64,000 nucleotides of DNA, taken from positions 96,042 to 160,041 of the forward strand of contig CAIRGJ010000047.1 in the NCBI GenBank assembly GCA_903878085.1. The letters run 5' to 3'. Source of the DNA: an uncultured Hyphomicrobiales bacterium. Its GTDB lineage: Bacteria > Pseudomonadota > Alphaproteobacteria > Rhizobiales > Xanthobacteraceae. Below the pieces are notes generated by a model. The model saw nothing but the letters and a program-made list of their open reading frames with translations, searched no databases and was not told the DNA's origin. Both the position numbers and the translations under genes were made by a program. How positions within the stretch are numbered: the first letter of the stretch is position 1; each line of letters starts with the position of its first letter. This document shows, one piece after another, positions 8,982-16,333 of this stretch.

Positions 8982-10010
8982 CTAAAACTTGCGATCGGCG
9001 GCAGCGGGCAGATACGAAGCGTCGAAGACGTCTTCCGGCTTCGGCTTCTCCGCCTTCCATTTATAGGTGAGACCGATCTGGTCGATGGCTTTGGCGAAAC
9101 GCGCGCTGTCGATGGCGCCGTAGCCGTTGGCCTTCACTTCCGCCGTCACGATATTGTCGCGGATCGCCATGTTGAGCCGCTCCAGCTCGGTCGGCTTCTT
9201 GGAGACGTCATTGCGCTTGATGACCGAATCGACGGCGGCATCTGGCGACTTCACCGCTTCCTTCAAGCCCTTGGTGAAAGCGCGCAGGAAACCCTTCACT
9301 GCGTCGGGATGCTCGGCGGCGAATTTCGGGCTCACGATCACGGCATTGCCGTAGAGATTGACGCCATAGTCGGCCATCAGCAGCACCACAATGTCGTCAA
9401 CCGGAACGCCGCGGTCCTTGAGGTTGATGAATGACGAGAACGAGAAGCCGGTGATGGCGTCGACCTGGCCTGCGGCCAGCATCGGCTCGCGCACTGGGAA
9501 GCCGACGTTCTCGATCGTCACCTTGGAGGCGTCGATGCCATTGGCCTGCACGAAGATCGGCCACTGGGCATAGGCACCGTCGGGCGCGGGCGCGCCGAGC
9601 TTCTTGCCTTCGAGATCCTTCGGCGCCGAAATGCCGCGGCTCTTGCGGCCGACCACCGCGAAAGGCGGCCGGTTATAGACCATGAACACGGCCTTGATCG
9701 GCAATGACGGATTGGCATCGCGGAACTTCATCAGCGAATTGACGTCGGCAAAGCCCATATCGTAGGTGCCGGAAGCGACACGGTTGATCGGTTCCACCGA
9801 GCCGGCGGCCGAGTCGATGGTGACGTCGAGGCCCTCGGCTTTGTAATAGCCCTTGTCGAGCGGCAGCAGGAACGGCGCCGACGGCCCTTCGAACTTGAAG
9901 TCGAGGCTGAACTTGATGGCGGTTTCGGCGGCGCTTGCCGCGGATACCAGCAACAGCCCTGCGAAAATTCCGGCGGCTGCCGACCGGCTGGCGGTGCGAA
10001 CGCTCATCAT
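8982..10010 (-). CDS. ABC importer substrate-binding protein (NMT1/SsuA family)
   Basis: 342 residues from the ATG at 10010 (a second ATG follows at once); AAAGGA lies about eight bases upstream, and the frame further upstream lacks a credible start. A signal peptide ends near SAASAA (about residue 28), and the mature protein begins with ETAIKFSLDFKF. The NMT1-like fold captures small organic ligands such as pyrimidine precursors, sulfonates or aromatic compounds. It is the first gene of the operon, followed by ATPase and permease on the same strand. The ligand cannot be named: no sulfonate monooxygenase or thiamine gene is next to it. Confidence 0.9.
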   Translation of the reverse strand: MMSVRTASRSAAAGIFAGLLLVSAASAAETAIKFSLDFKFEGPSAPFLLPLDKGYYKAEGLDVTIDSAAGSVEPINRVASGTYDMGFADVNSLMKFRDANPSLPIKAVFMVYNRPPFAVVGRKSRGISAPKDLEGKKLGAPAPDGAYAQWPIFVQANGIDASKVTIENVGFPVREPMLAAGQVDAITGFSFSSFINLKDRGVPVDDIVVLLMADYGVNLYGNAVIVSPKFAAEHPDAVKGFLRAFTKGLKEAVKSPDAAVDSVIKRNDVSKKPTELERLNMAIRDNIVTAEVKANGYGAIDSARFAKAIDQIGLTYKWKAEKPKPEDVFDASYLPAAADRKF

Positions 10011-10515
10011 ACTCGATCCTTTGGTGGTGGCCCGCGCACCCGGCGATGCGGTTTGGCCGTGGCGTAAATTTAATCTCTGCTCAGCAAAGAACATGCCGTT
10101 ACAAAGGGCAAGATTTCGACCGCAAAGGCAGGACATTGCACGCGGATTGATCAAGGTTGCCGCGCACTTAGGCAGAGCCGGCGCAGCACCGTCCCGGCTG
10201 GTGAGAATCGTGCGGTTTGGCTGATAATATTGTGCGGCGACTGCGGAGGCGCGAACCATGCCGGCGGTTCCGCCTGTCTTCGCCCGAGGTGACATCAAGC
10301 GCGACATATTGTCCTTCCGGACGCCCTATGCGCCGTTGGACGAATCCATTGTCGCGCGCACAAGAACGCGTCCGCCGCATCGCCATCATTATCGGCATCG
10401 CTGGCGCTAGAGGCAGCATGCGAATGGCCGCCGGCGGCAACAATACCGCCCGTTTCGGCTGGTCTGGCCACGCTTCGTTAACCGGTTCGCCACCCGGGTC
10501 GGCTATGGTCGCTGG
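10011..10515. other. 505-bp intergenic region, divergent promoters expected
   Basis: The gap separates the leftward ABC importer from the rightward HisE-like gene. Short open frames exist on both strands but have no Shine-Dalgarno and an implausible arginine- and proline-rich composition. No tRNA, riboswitch or clear terminator is visible. It should hold the importer operon promoter. Confidence 0.5.
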
Positions 10516-10905
10516 ATGACTGATTCGGTCGCCCGGCTCTTTAAAGCCGTGATCGCCGTCCGGGGCACGGACCCGACGAAATCGCGGACGGCCAGGCTAT
10601 TGGCCTCCGGCCGCGTCAAGATGGCGAAAAAGCTTGCCGAGGAAGCCGTCGAGGTCGTCATCGACGCGCTGGACGGCCAGACCGACGCTGTGGTCCGGGA
10701 AAGCGCCGATCTGCTCTATAATCTTGTGGTGCTCTGGGTTCACGCCGGGGTCCATCCCGACGATGTCTGGGCCGAAATGCGCCGCCGCGAGGACATGTTC
10801 GGCATTGCCGAGAAGCTCCCGAAGATGGCAAAAGGCGTGGCGCCCGCCATGCCGCGACGTAAGGTCGTAGCTCTGGAAAGTGGGCGCATTCGCAAGCGCC
10901 GCTGA
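10516..10905 (+). CDS. HisE/MazG-like nucleotide pyrophosphohydrolase (second-copy phosphoribosyl-ATP diphosphatase)
   Basis: 129 residues. The alpha-helical NTP-pyrophosphohydrolase motifs are present: KLAEEAVEVVIDAL (about residues 40-53) and ESADLLYNLVVLW (about 63-75), supplying the acidic Mg2+ ligands. The length and the N-terminal LASGRVKMAKKLAEEA match HisE, which hydrolyses phosphoribosyl-ATP in step 2 of histidine synthesis. No other his gene is near, whereas hisE normally sits with hisF/hisA in this group, so this may be a paralogue. The tail is basic (RKVVALESGRIRKRR). A housecleaning pyrophosphatase is the main alternative. Confidence 0.75.
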   Translation: MTDSVARLFKAVIAVRGTDPTKSRTARLLASGRVKMAKKLAEEAVEVVIDALDGQTDAVVRESADLLYNLVVLWVHAGVHPDDVWAEMRRREDMFGIAEKLPKMAKGVAPAMPRRKVVALESGRIRKRR

Positions 10906-10947
10906 TGCGCCTCTTTCCCTTCTTCGAGTAGCCCCGAGTTATCAATC

Positions 10948-11559
10948 ATGACCGTTCAGGCGTCCGAACCGCGTTCTTTGCTCCGTCGCCTTTATGACTG
11001 GTGCATCGACGCCGCCCACAAGCCGCACGCGATGTGGACCCTGGGCGCCATCGCCTTTGCCGAGAGTTCCTTTTTCCCGATCCCGCCGGACGTGATGCTG
11101 ATCCCGATGGCGCTGGCGCGGCCGCAGCGGGCCTATGTCATGGCGGCCTGGTGCACGCTGGCTTCGGTCGCCGGCGGGCTGGTGGGCTACGCCATCGGCG
11201 CGCTGCTTTATGACTCGGTCGGCGCCTGGCTGATCCATCTTTACGGCTACGGCGCCAAGGTCGAGACCTTCCGCGCGGCTTACGCGCAGTGGGGCGCCTG
11301 GATCATCCTGCTCAAGGGCCTGACGCCGATCCCCTATAAGATCGTCACAATCACGTCGGGCTTCGCCGGTTATAATCTCGCGCTGTTTATCGTGTTTTCG
11401 ATCATCGCCCGCGCCGGCCGCTTCTTCGTGCTGGCCTTCCTGCTGCACCGCTACGGCGAGCAGGCCCGCCACATCATCGAAAAACGTCTGGGTCTCTGGG
11501 TCACGCTGGGCGCCGCGGTTGTCGTCATCGGCATCGTGATTGCAGTATACTTGATCTAG
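10948..11559 (+). CDS. DedA/VTT-family (YqaA-like) membrane protein
   Basis: 203 residues and about five hydrophobic segments. The VTT/SNARE-associated signature is visible as FAESSFFPIPPDVMLIP (residues 38-54) and in the re-entrant segment LLKGLTPIPYKIVTITSGFA (121-140), with the conserved proline and glycine. DedA-family proteins act as lipid flippases or scramblases in the inner membrane and support envelope homeostasis. It starts 42 bp after the HisE-like gene on the same strand and is followed by the exported cysteine-rich protein. The exact lipid is not predictable. Confidence 0.87.
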   Translation: MTVQASEPRSLLRRLYDWCIDAAHKPHAMWTLGAIAFAESSFFPIPPDVMLIPMALARPQRAYVMAAWCTLASVAGGLVGYAIGALLYDSVGAWLIHLYGYGAKVETFRAAYAQWGAWIILLKGLTPIPYKIVTITSGFAGYNLALFIVFSIIARAGRFFVLAFLLHRYGEQARHIIEKRLGLWVTLGAAVVVIGIVIAVYLI

Positions 11560-11583
11560 CCGAATCGGCATTTTCCTTTTGCC
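11559..11583 (+). terminator. Weak possible terminator after the DedA gene
   Basis: GCCG-AAT-CGGC begins at the last base of the stop codon and is followed by ATTTTCCTTTTG. The stem is only 4-5 bp, so termination would be inefficient. Confidence 0.3.
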
Positions 11584-11616
11584 GCGCGGCGGACCTGAAA
11601 GATCAGTTTGGCGGCG

Positions 11617-12132
11617 ATGCGCACCGAACCAACATTGCTCTATCATCCAAGACGACGCGCGGTGCGCGCGGCCGGCGTTTGCCTGTTCGCGGTCGTCGTC
11701 ATGATGTCGGCAATGGCCGCGGCGCAGGATAGTGCGCAACCGCGTGAGGAGCCTGGCTTTTTCGAGGGCATCGCGCGCTGGTTCGACCAGACGTTTTCCG
11801 GCGCCGGCCAGCAGGTCGAGAATTTTGGCCACGAGGCCGGCGTTGCCGCCAAGACCACGGTTAATACTGCCAAGGATGCCGCCGGCGCGGTGGCGCGGAT
11901 TCCAAGCGCCCGTGTGGTTTCCGGTCACACGAAATGCGTCAACGCGCCGAACGGCGCGCCCGATTGCGTCGCCGCGGCCAACACGCTCTGCAAGGACAAG
12001 GGCTTCGAATCCGGCAAGAGCCTCGACATGACCACGGCCGAGGTCTGCTCCGCCAAAGCTCTGATTTCGGGCCGCAGCGCTCCGGGCGAGTGCAGGGACG
12101 AGACCTTCGTTTCCCGCGTGCTCTGCCAGTAG
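11617..12132 (+). CDS. Exported cysteine-rich hypothetical protein
   Basis: 171 residues from ATG at 11617; an in-frame TTG at 11608 is less likely. A basic N terminus and hydrophobic core (residues 17-35) ending in AMAAAQ look like a signal peptide. The mature part has an amphipathic stretch (GFFEGIARWFDQTF), an alanine-rich helix and a C-terminal region of about 70 residues with six cysteines (KC, DC, LC, VC, EC, LC), enough for three disulfides in the periplasm. I do not recognise a named domain. A DsbB-like protein is encoded about 1.7 kb downstream, but no operon link is visible. Confidence 0.7.
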   Translation: MRTEPTLLYHPRRRAVRAAGVCLFAVVVMMSAMAAAQDSAQPREEPGFFEGIARWFDQTFSGAGQQVENFGHEAGVAAKTTVNTAKDAAGAVARIPSARVVSGHTKCVNAPNGAPDCVAAANTLCKDKGFESGKSLDMTTAEVCSAKALISGRSAPGECRDETFVSRVLCQ

Positions 12133-12243
12133 ATTTCCTGCACTGGCGATACTGCGGTCAAAGTCCGCCGTGAGATGGAAGCGGCTTTCGGCCGGCGGAA
12201 TGTCCGTGCCGACGCGGTGTTATAGTGTAAACGACAAACGCCT

Positions 12244-12311
12244 CATCCCGCTCGTCCCCGCGAAAGCGGGGACCCAGGGCCCTGGATTCCCGCTTGCGCG
12301 GGAATGAGCGG
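12244..12311. repeat. Interspersed double-hairpin repeat, family A
   Basis: TCCCCGCGAAAGCGGGGA followed by GGATTCCCGCTTGCGCGGGAATGAG: two adjacent strong hairpins. The same arrangement recurs at about 22914 and 32098, with a half copy at 38930. It lies in the leader of the orphan binding-protein gene. Confidence 0.8.
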
Positions 12312-12360
12312 AGGAGGCAACATCGACAACAACAATAACTGGTTCCGGGGGAACTCGAGT

Positions 12361-13323
12361 ATGAAAAGCCTGCTCGCAGCCGCCATCGCGGCCGTCACAC
12401 TCGTCGCGACGCCGCACGACGCGCGCGCTGAGGACACCAAGCTCGCGGTGATCGTGTTCCCGGGGGTGCAGAATCTGCCGATGTTCGCGGCGCAGGCCAA
12501 GGGCTTTTACGCCAAGCGCGGTCTCGCCGTCGATCTCAAGTTCACGGTGAACTCGGATGAGCTGCGCGGCGGCCTCGCCGACGGCAAATATCAGATCGCG
12601 CACTCGGCGATCGATAATGCTTTCGCGCTCAAGGATAAGGCTAATGCCGATATCGCGGCCGTGCTCGGCGGCGACAACAGCTTCAATCATCTGCTGGTGC
12701 AGCCCGAGATCAAATCGCTCGCCGACGTCAAGGGCAAGATCGTCGTCGTCGACGCCATCAACACCGCCTACGCCTTCCAGCTTTACGAGATGCTGAAGCA
12801 GAAGGGCGTCAACAAAGGCGACTACGAGATCAAGCTGGCCGGCGGCACGGCGTTGCGGCTCGACGCCATGCTCAAGGACAAGACAAACGTCGCGGCGATG
12901 ATGAACCCACCGTTCTCGACCCGGGCCGTGAAGGAAGGGCTCAAGGACATGGGCACCGCGGCCGCCGCGCTCGGCGCCTATCAGGGCACGTCGGCCTTCG
13001 TGCTGCGGCCCTGGGCGCAGGCCAATTCCGATACGGTGGTGAAATATATTCAGGCCTATATCGAAGGCTGGCGCTGGGCCTTCGATCCGAACAACAAGGC
13101 CGAGGTGGTCAAGCTCCTGGTCGAGCGGCTCAAGCTGACGGAAGACGTGGCGACGCAGTCTTTCGACGACACCAAGAACGATTCCGCCAAGGACGGCGCC
13201 ATCGACATGGAAGGCGTCAAGAACGTGCTGAAGCTGCGTGCGCAATACGAAGGCGGCGCGCCGGCCTCGCCGGACAAGTATCTCGACCTGTCTTATTACA
13301 AGAAGGCGCTCGCTGGCCTCTAA
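12361..13323 (+). CDS. Orphan ABC substrate-binding protein (NMT1-like)
   Basis: 320 residues from ATG at 12361, the first start that gives a clean signal peptide (MKSLLAAAIAAVTLVATPHD, cleaved near ARAE). An upstream in-frame ATG at 12304 would add residues encoded inside a repeat and is rejected. The mature protein has the NMT1/periplasmic-binding fold: FPGVQNLPMFAAQAKGFYAK near the N terminus, then DGKYQIAHSAIDN. It has no permease or ATPase beside it, so it must share a transporter encoded elsewhere or act in sensing. It converges on the DUF6494 gene with a 4-bp overlap of the 3' ends. Confidence 0.85.
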   Translation: MKSLLAAAIAAVTLVATPHDARAEDTKLAVIVFPGVQNLPMFAAQAKGFYAKRGLAVDLKFTVNSDELRGGLADGKYQIAHSAIDNAFALKDKANADIAAVLGGDNSFNHLLVQPEIKSLADVKGKIVVVDAINTAYAFQLYEMLKQKGVNKGDYEIKLAGGTALRLDAMLKDKTNVAAMMNPPFSTRAVKEGLKDMGTAAAALGAYQGTSAFVLRPWAQANSDTVVKYIQAYIEGWRWAFDPNNKAEVVKLLVERLKLTEDVATQSFDDTKNDSAKDGAIDMEGVKNVLKLRAQYEGGAPASPDKYLDLSYYKKALAGL

Positions 13324-13526
13324 GCCAGTTCGATGGTGCCGTCGACCTGATGGGTGAGGCCGACGCTGCCGATGGTCAGCACCATCTTGGCCTCGACCTT
13401 TTCGGTGCCCTTGAGACGGCCGTCGGCCACCGCGGTGCGGATGGCCTTCTCGATTTCCTGCTGCGAGGTCACGCCCACGACCTTGAGGAACTTGCGCAAC
13501 GACATATTGAGGGCTTCTTCGTTCAT
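13320..13526 (-). CDS. DUF6494-family small protein
   Basis: 68 residues. The start at 13526 is set by AAGGAG about six bases upstream and by the compact product beginning MNEEALNMSLRKFLKVVGVT. The body (VTSQQEIEKAIRTAVADGRL, then VEAKMVLTIGSVGL) is soluble and well conserved in my recollection of alphaproteobacteria; the family has no known function. It lies tail to tail with the binding-protein gene. Its upstream side faces the tRNA-Leu promoter about 116 bp away. Confidence 0.75.
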   Translation of the reverse strand: MNEEALNMSLRKFLKVVGVTSQQEIEKAIRTAVADGRLKGTEKVEAKMVLTIGSVGLTHQVDGTIELA

Positions 13527-13641
13527 CGCGGGCTCCTTGCAACCGGAATCGTGGCCGCAATCATAGGCCCGCCGGGACGGCCCTGAAAGCGCCATATCCG
13601 CCCGCGAAAACGCTGGGCGACCGTACTTGGCAGACCCTGAG

Positions 13642-13669
13642 TTGACCCTTGGCTTTCCGTGGCTATTAT
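13642..13669 (+). promoter_or_regulatory. Promoter of tRNA-Leu
   Basis: TTGACC (13642-13647) and TATTAT (13664-13669), separated by 16 bp, form a good housekeeping promoter. Transcription would begin near 13676, about 28 nt before the mature tRNA. Confidence 0.7.
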
Positions 13670-13703
13670 CCCGCCGTCGGCGCCAAACCACGCGCCGGTA
13701 AAT

Positions 13704-13788
13704 GCCCCTGTGGCGGAATTGGTAGACGCGCCTGACTCAAAATCAGGTACCGCAAGGTGTGCTGGTTCGAGTCCGGCCAGGGGCACCA
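13704..13788 (+). tRNA. tRNA-Leu(CAA), CCA encoded
   Basis: The 85-nt cloverleaf has acceptor arms GCCCCTG (13704-13710) and CAGGGGC (13778-13784), discriminator A and an encoded CCA. The anticodon stem-loop CCTGA-CTCAAAA-TCAGG gives anticodon CAA, reading UUG leucine codons. A short class II variable arm (TACCGCAAGGTG region) and T-arm GGTTCGAGTCC complete it. Confidence 0.97.
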
Positions 13789-13824
13789 CCCTCACGACAG
13801 TCCAGACCGGCGTTCGGAGACCTG

Positions 13825-14376
13825 ATGAACGATTATCTGGCCCGAACCTGCGAGTTTGCCCGTAAAGACCCCCCGCTCACCGCGGCGGCGATCGTGGTGG
13901 TGGTCGGCCTGCTCACCCTCGGCTTCGTTTACTTCTATCAATACGTCATGCTGCTGGCGCCGTGCCCGCTCTGCCTGGAGCAGCGCCTGGCCTATTATGT
14001 CATTGTGCCGCTGGCGTTCCTGCTGTTGCTCGGCGCCAACCATGGCGCCGCGCGCAAGGTCTTGCTGCTGGGTTTTCTGGCGATCGCAGCCATCATGTTG
14101 TGGAACACCGGCTTGTCGATCTTTCACGCTGGCGTCGAATGGAAGCTGTGGCAGGGGCCGACCGATTGTTCCGGTCCGATCGACAAATTCGGTTCCGTGA
14201 CCAACATACTCAATCAATTGCAGCGCATCAGCCTGGTGCGTTGCGACGAGGCGGCCTGGCGCTTTCTCGGCATTTCGATGGCTGGATACGACGTCGTGGT
14301 GTCGTTCGGTCTTGCCGTGGTCGCCGCCTGGGGCGCCAAGGCCGTGTGGGCGCGGCAAGAATCATCGGAAGAGTAA
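13825..14376 (+). CDS. DsbB-family disulfide bond formation protein
   Basis: 183 residues from ATG at 13825 with GGAGA just upstream; earlier in-frame starts would run into the tRNA. Four membrane helices are visible. The CxxC of the first periplasmic loop is present in LLAPCPLCLEQRLAYY (about residue 50). A second periplasmic loop carries DCSGP and a later cysteine (LVRCDEA), as needed to pass electrons from DsbA to quinone. The gene follows tRNA-Leu directly and precedes the flavin monooxygenase by 6 bp. No dsbA is in the window. Confidence 0.88.
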   Translation: MNDYLARTCEFARKDPPLTAAAIVVVVGLLTLGFVYFYQYVMLLAPCPLCLEQRLAYYVIVPLAFLLLLGANHGAARKVLLLGFLAIAAIMLWNTGLSIFHAGVEWKLWQGPTDCSGPIDKFGSVTNILNQLQRISLVRCDEAAWRFLGISMAGYDVVVSFGLAVVAAWGAKAVWARQESSEE

Positions 14377-14382
14377 GGAAAC

Positions 14383-15618
14383 ATGGAAATTCTTATCATC
14401 GGTGGCGGTATCGGCGGCCTGACGCTCGGCCTGATGCTGCATCGCGCCGGCATACCCTGCCGCGTGTTCGAAGCGACCTCCGAACTCAAGGCGGTCGGCG
14501 TCGGCATCAACATCCTGCCGCATGCCTCGCGCGAACTCTGCGCGCTCGGGCTGGAGGACGCGCTGGCCAAGGTGGCCGTCACCACAAAGGAATATTGCTT
14601 CTACAATCGCTACGGCCAGTTCATCTACAGCGAGCCGGCCGGCAAATTCGCCGGCTACGACGTGCCGCAGTTCTCGATTCACCGCGGCGATCTGCAGATG
14701 GTGCTGCTCGATGCCTTCATCGCGCGCGCCGGCGCCGACAAGGTCCTCACCGGCTGGCGCTGCACCCGCGTCGACTACGATGGCGACGAGGCGGTCGCGC
14801 ATTTCGAGGACGTCAACGGCAATCCGTTGCCGCCGCAGCGCGGCGCCGCCGCGATCAGCTGCGAAGGCATCCATTCGAGCTTGCGCAAGACGCTTTATCC
14901 CGACGAGGGCCCGCCGAAATATTCCGGCGTCAACATGTGGCGCGGCGTCACCCGCTGGAAGCCGTTTTTGTCCGGCGCCAGCATGATCCGCATCGGTTGG
15001 CATCATCCGGCGAAGCTTTTGATCTATCCGATCCGCAACAATATCGACGCGCAAGGCCGCCAGCTCATCAACTGGGTCTGCGATATCGAGACGCCGCAGC
15101 ATCTGTCGCGCGACTGGAACCGGCCCGGGCGTCTGGAGGATTTCCTCCCCGCGATGGCGGACTGGAAATTCGACTGGCTCGATGTGCCGGAGTTCATCCG
15201 CAGCGCCGACGCCATCCTGGAATTTCCAATGGTCGATCAGGACCCGCTGCCGCAATGGACGTTCGGCCGGCTGACGCTGCTCGGCGACGCCGCACACCCG
15301 ATGTATCCGCGCGGCGCCAACGGTTCGGCACAGGCCATTCTCGATTGCCGCGCGCTGACGGACGCGCTCGTCGCCAATCCGGATCCGGTCGCCGCGCTCA
15401 AGGCCTATGAGGCCAAGCGCCTGCCGGAAACCAGTCAGGTGGTGCTGGCCAACCGCAAAGCGCCGCCCGACGCCATCCTGCACGAGGTCTTCCGCCGCAC
15501 CGGCGACAAGCCGTTCAGGCACATCGACGACGTCATCAGCCACGACGAACTGGTCGCGCTGTCGGAGAGCTACAAGCGCGTCGCCGGCTATGACAAAGCA
15601 AGATTGGCCGCAAAATGA
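14383..15618 (+). CDS. FAD-dependent aromatic-ring monooxygenase (PHBH/salicylate hydroxylase class)
   Basis: 411 residues. The Rossmann FAD motif IIGGGIGGLTLGLMLHRAG is at the N terminus, and the second FAD-ribityl motif LTLLGDAAHPMYPRGANG is near residue 300. Class A flavoprotein monooxygenases use NAD(P)H and oxygen to hydroxylate aromatic substrates. The internal DG motif, normally GADGIHS, reads SCEGIHS here, with Asp changed to Glu. The gene starts 6 bp after dsbB on the same strand. The substrate is unknown; no other aromatic catabolic gene is adjacent. Confidence 0.87.
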   Translation: MEILIIGGGIGGLTLGLMLHRAGIPCRVFEATSELKAVGVGINILPHASRELCALGLEDALAKVAVTTKEYCFYNRYGQFIYSEPAGKFAGYDVPQFSIHRGDLQMVLLDAFIARAGADKVLTGWRCTRVDYDGDEAVAHFEDVNGNPLPPQRGAAAISCEGIHSSLRKTLYPDEGPPKYSGVNMWRGVTRWKPFLSGASMIRIGWHHPAKLLIYPIRNNIDAQGRQLINWVCDIETPQHLSRDWNRPGRLEDFLPAMADWKFDWLDVPEFIRSADAILEFPMVDQDPLPQWTFGRLTLLGDAAHPMYPRGANGSAQAILDCRALTDALVANPDPVAALKAYEAKRLPETSQVVLANRKAPPDAILHEVFRRTGDKPFRHIDDVISHDELVALSESYKRVAGYDKARLAAK

Positions 15619-15768
15619 TGACGGCCACGAATAGGGAGGCGCGGGTACATCCGCCGTCGCCTGCTTATCGTGACCGATCACTGCGTGGCTTGCGCCGCCG
15701 CAACTGACAATGGAGCCTGCTTCGGCTCGACATCGTCACTGAAGCCTATATGGGGAACGTTTGTTCCA

Positions 15769-16332
15769 ATGCAAGAGTTAAAGGCCATGGCAAATTCAAA
15801 CGGCATTTCCGGCTACACCGGTACGGCGAAAGCCTTGCACTGGACCGTCGTCGTCCTGTTGATCGCGCAGTTCATTCTCGCCTGGATCATGCCGGAAATT
15901 CACCGCGATACGCCGGTGACGGCGCTCATCAGCCTGCATTTCACCTTCGGCGTGATCATCCTCGCCGTGGCGATCGTCCGGCTCGGCTGGCGGGCGACGC
16001 ACGGCGAACCGGCGCCGCTGGACGGCATGCCGCCGTGGCAGGCGCAGAGCGCGCGCATCGTGCACTGGCTGCTGTATGGGCTGCTGTTCGTGGTGCCGAT
16101 CCTCGGCCTGATCAATGCCTCGTGGCGCGGCATGCCGGTCGTCATGTTCGGGCTTGAACTACCAGCGCTGATTGCCAAGCGCGCACCCGGCTGGGGCTGG
16201 ACCGGCGACGTCCATGGCCTGCTGGCGAATTACCTGATGCTGGCGCTGGTGGCGCTCCATGTCGCGGCCGGGCTGTATCATTACTTCGTTCGCCACGACG
16301 GCGTGCTGCAACGAATGCTGCCGGGCAAATAA
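15769..16332 (+). CDS. Cytochrome b561-family membrane protein
   Basis: 187 residues if started at ATG 15769, which has GGGGAA about 11 bases upstream; ATG at 15787 (MANSNGISGYTG) is the main alternative. Four membrane helices carry the histidines expected for two b hemes: KALHW, SLHFTFG, DVHGLL and LHVAAGLYHYF. These proteins move electrons across the inner membrane from the quinone pool to periplasmic acceptors or superoxide. The gene stands 150 bp downstream of the monooxygenase and ends 1 bp from the converging MacB gene. Confidence 0.9.
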   Translation: MQELKAMANSNGISGYTGTAKALHWTVVVLLIAQFILAWIMPEIHRDTPVTALISLHFTFGVIILAVAIVRLGWRATHGEPAPLDGMPPWQAQSARIVHWLLYGLLFVVPILGLINASWRGMPVVMFGLELPALIAKRAPGWGWTGDVHGLLANYLMLALVALHVAAGLYHYFVRHDGVLQRMLPGK

Positions 16333-16333
16333 T

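Noticed and set aside
13962..15410. A 482-codon open frame overlapping dsbB and the monooxygenase gene
   Set aside because: It is a frame-shifted shadow of two well-supported genes, with an arginine- and alanine-rich product and no start signal.
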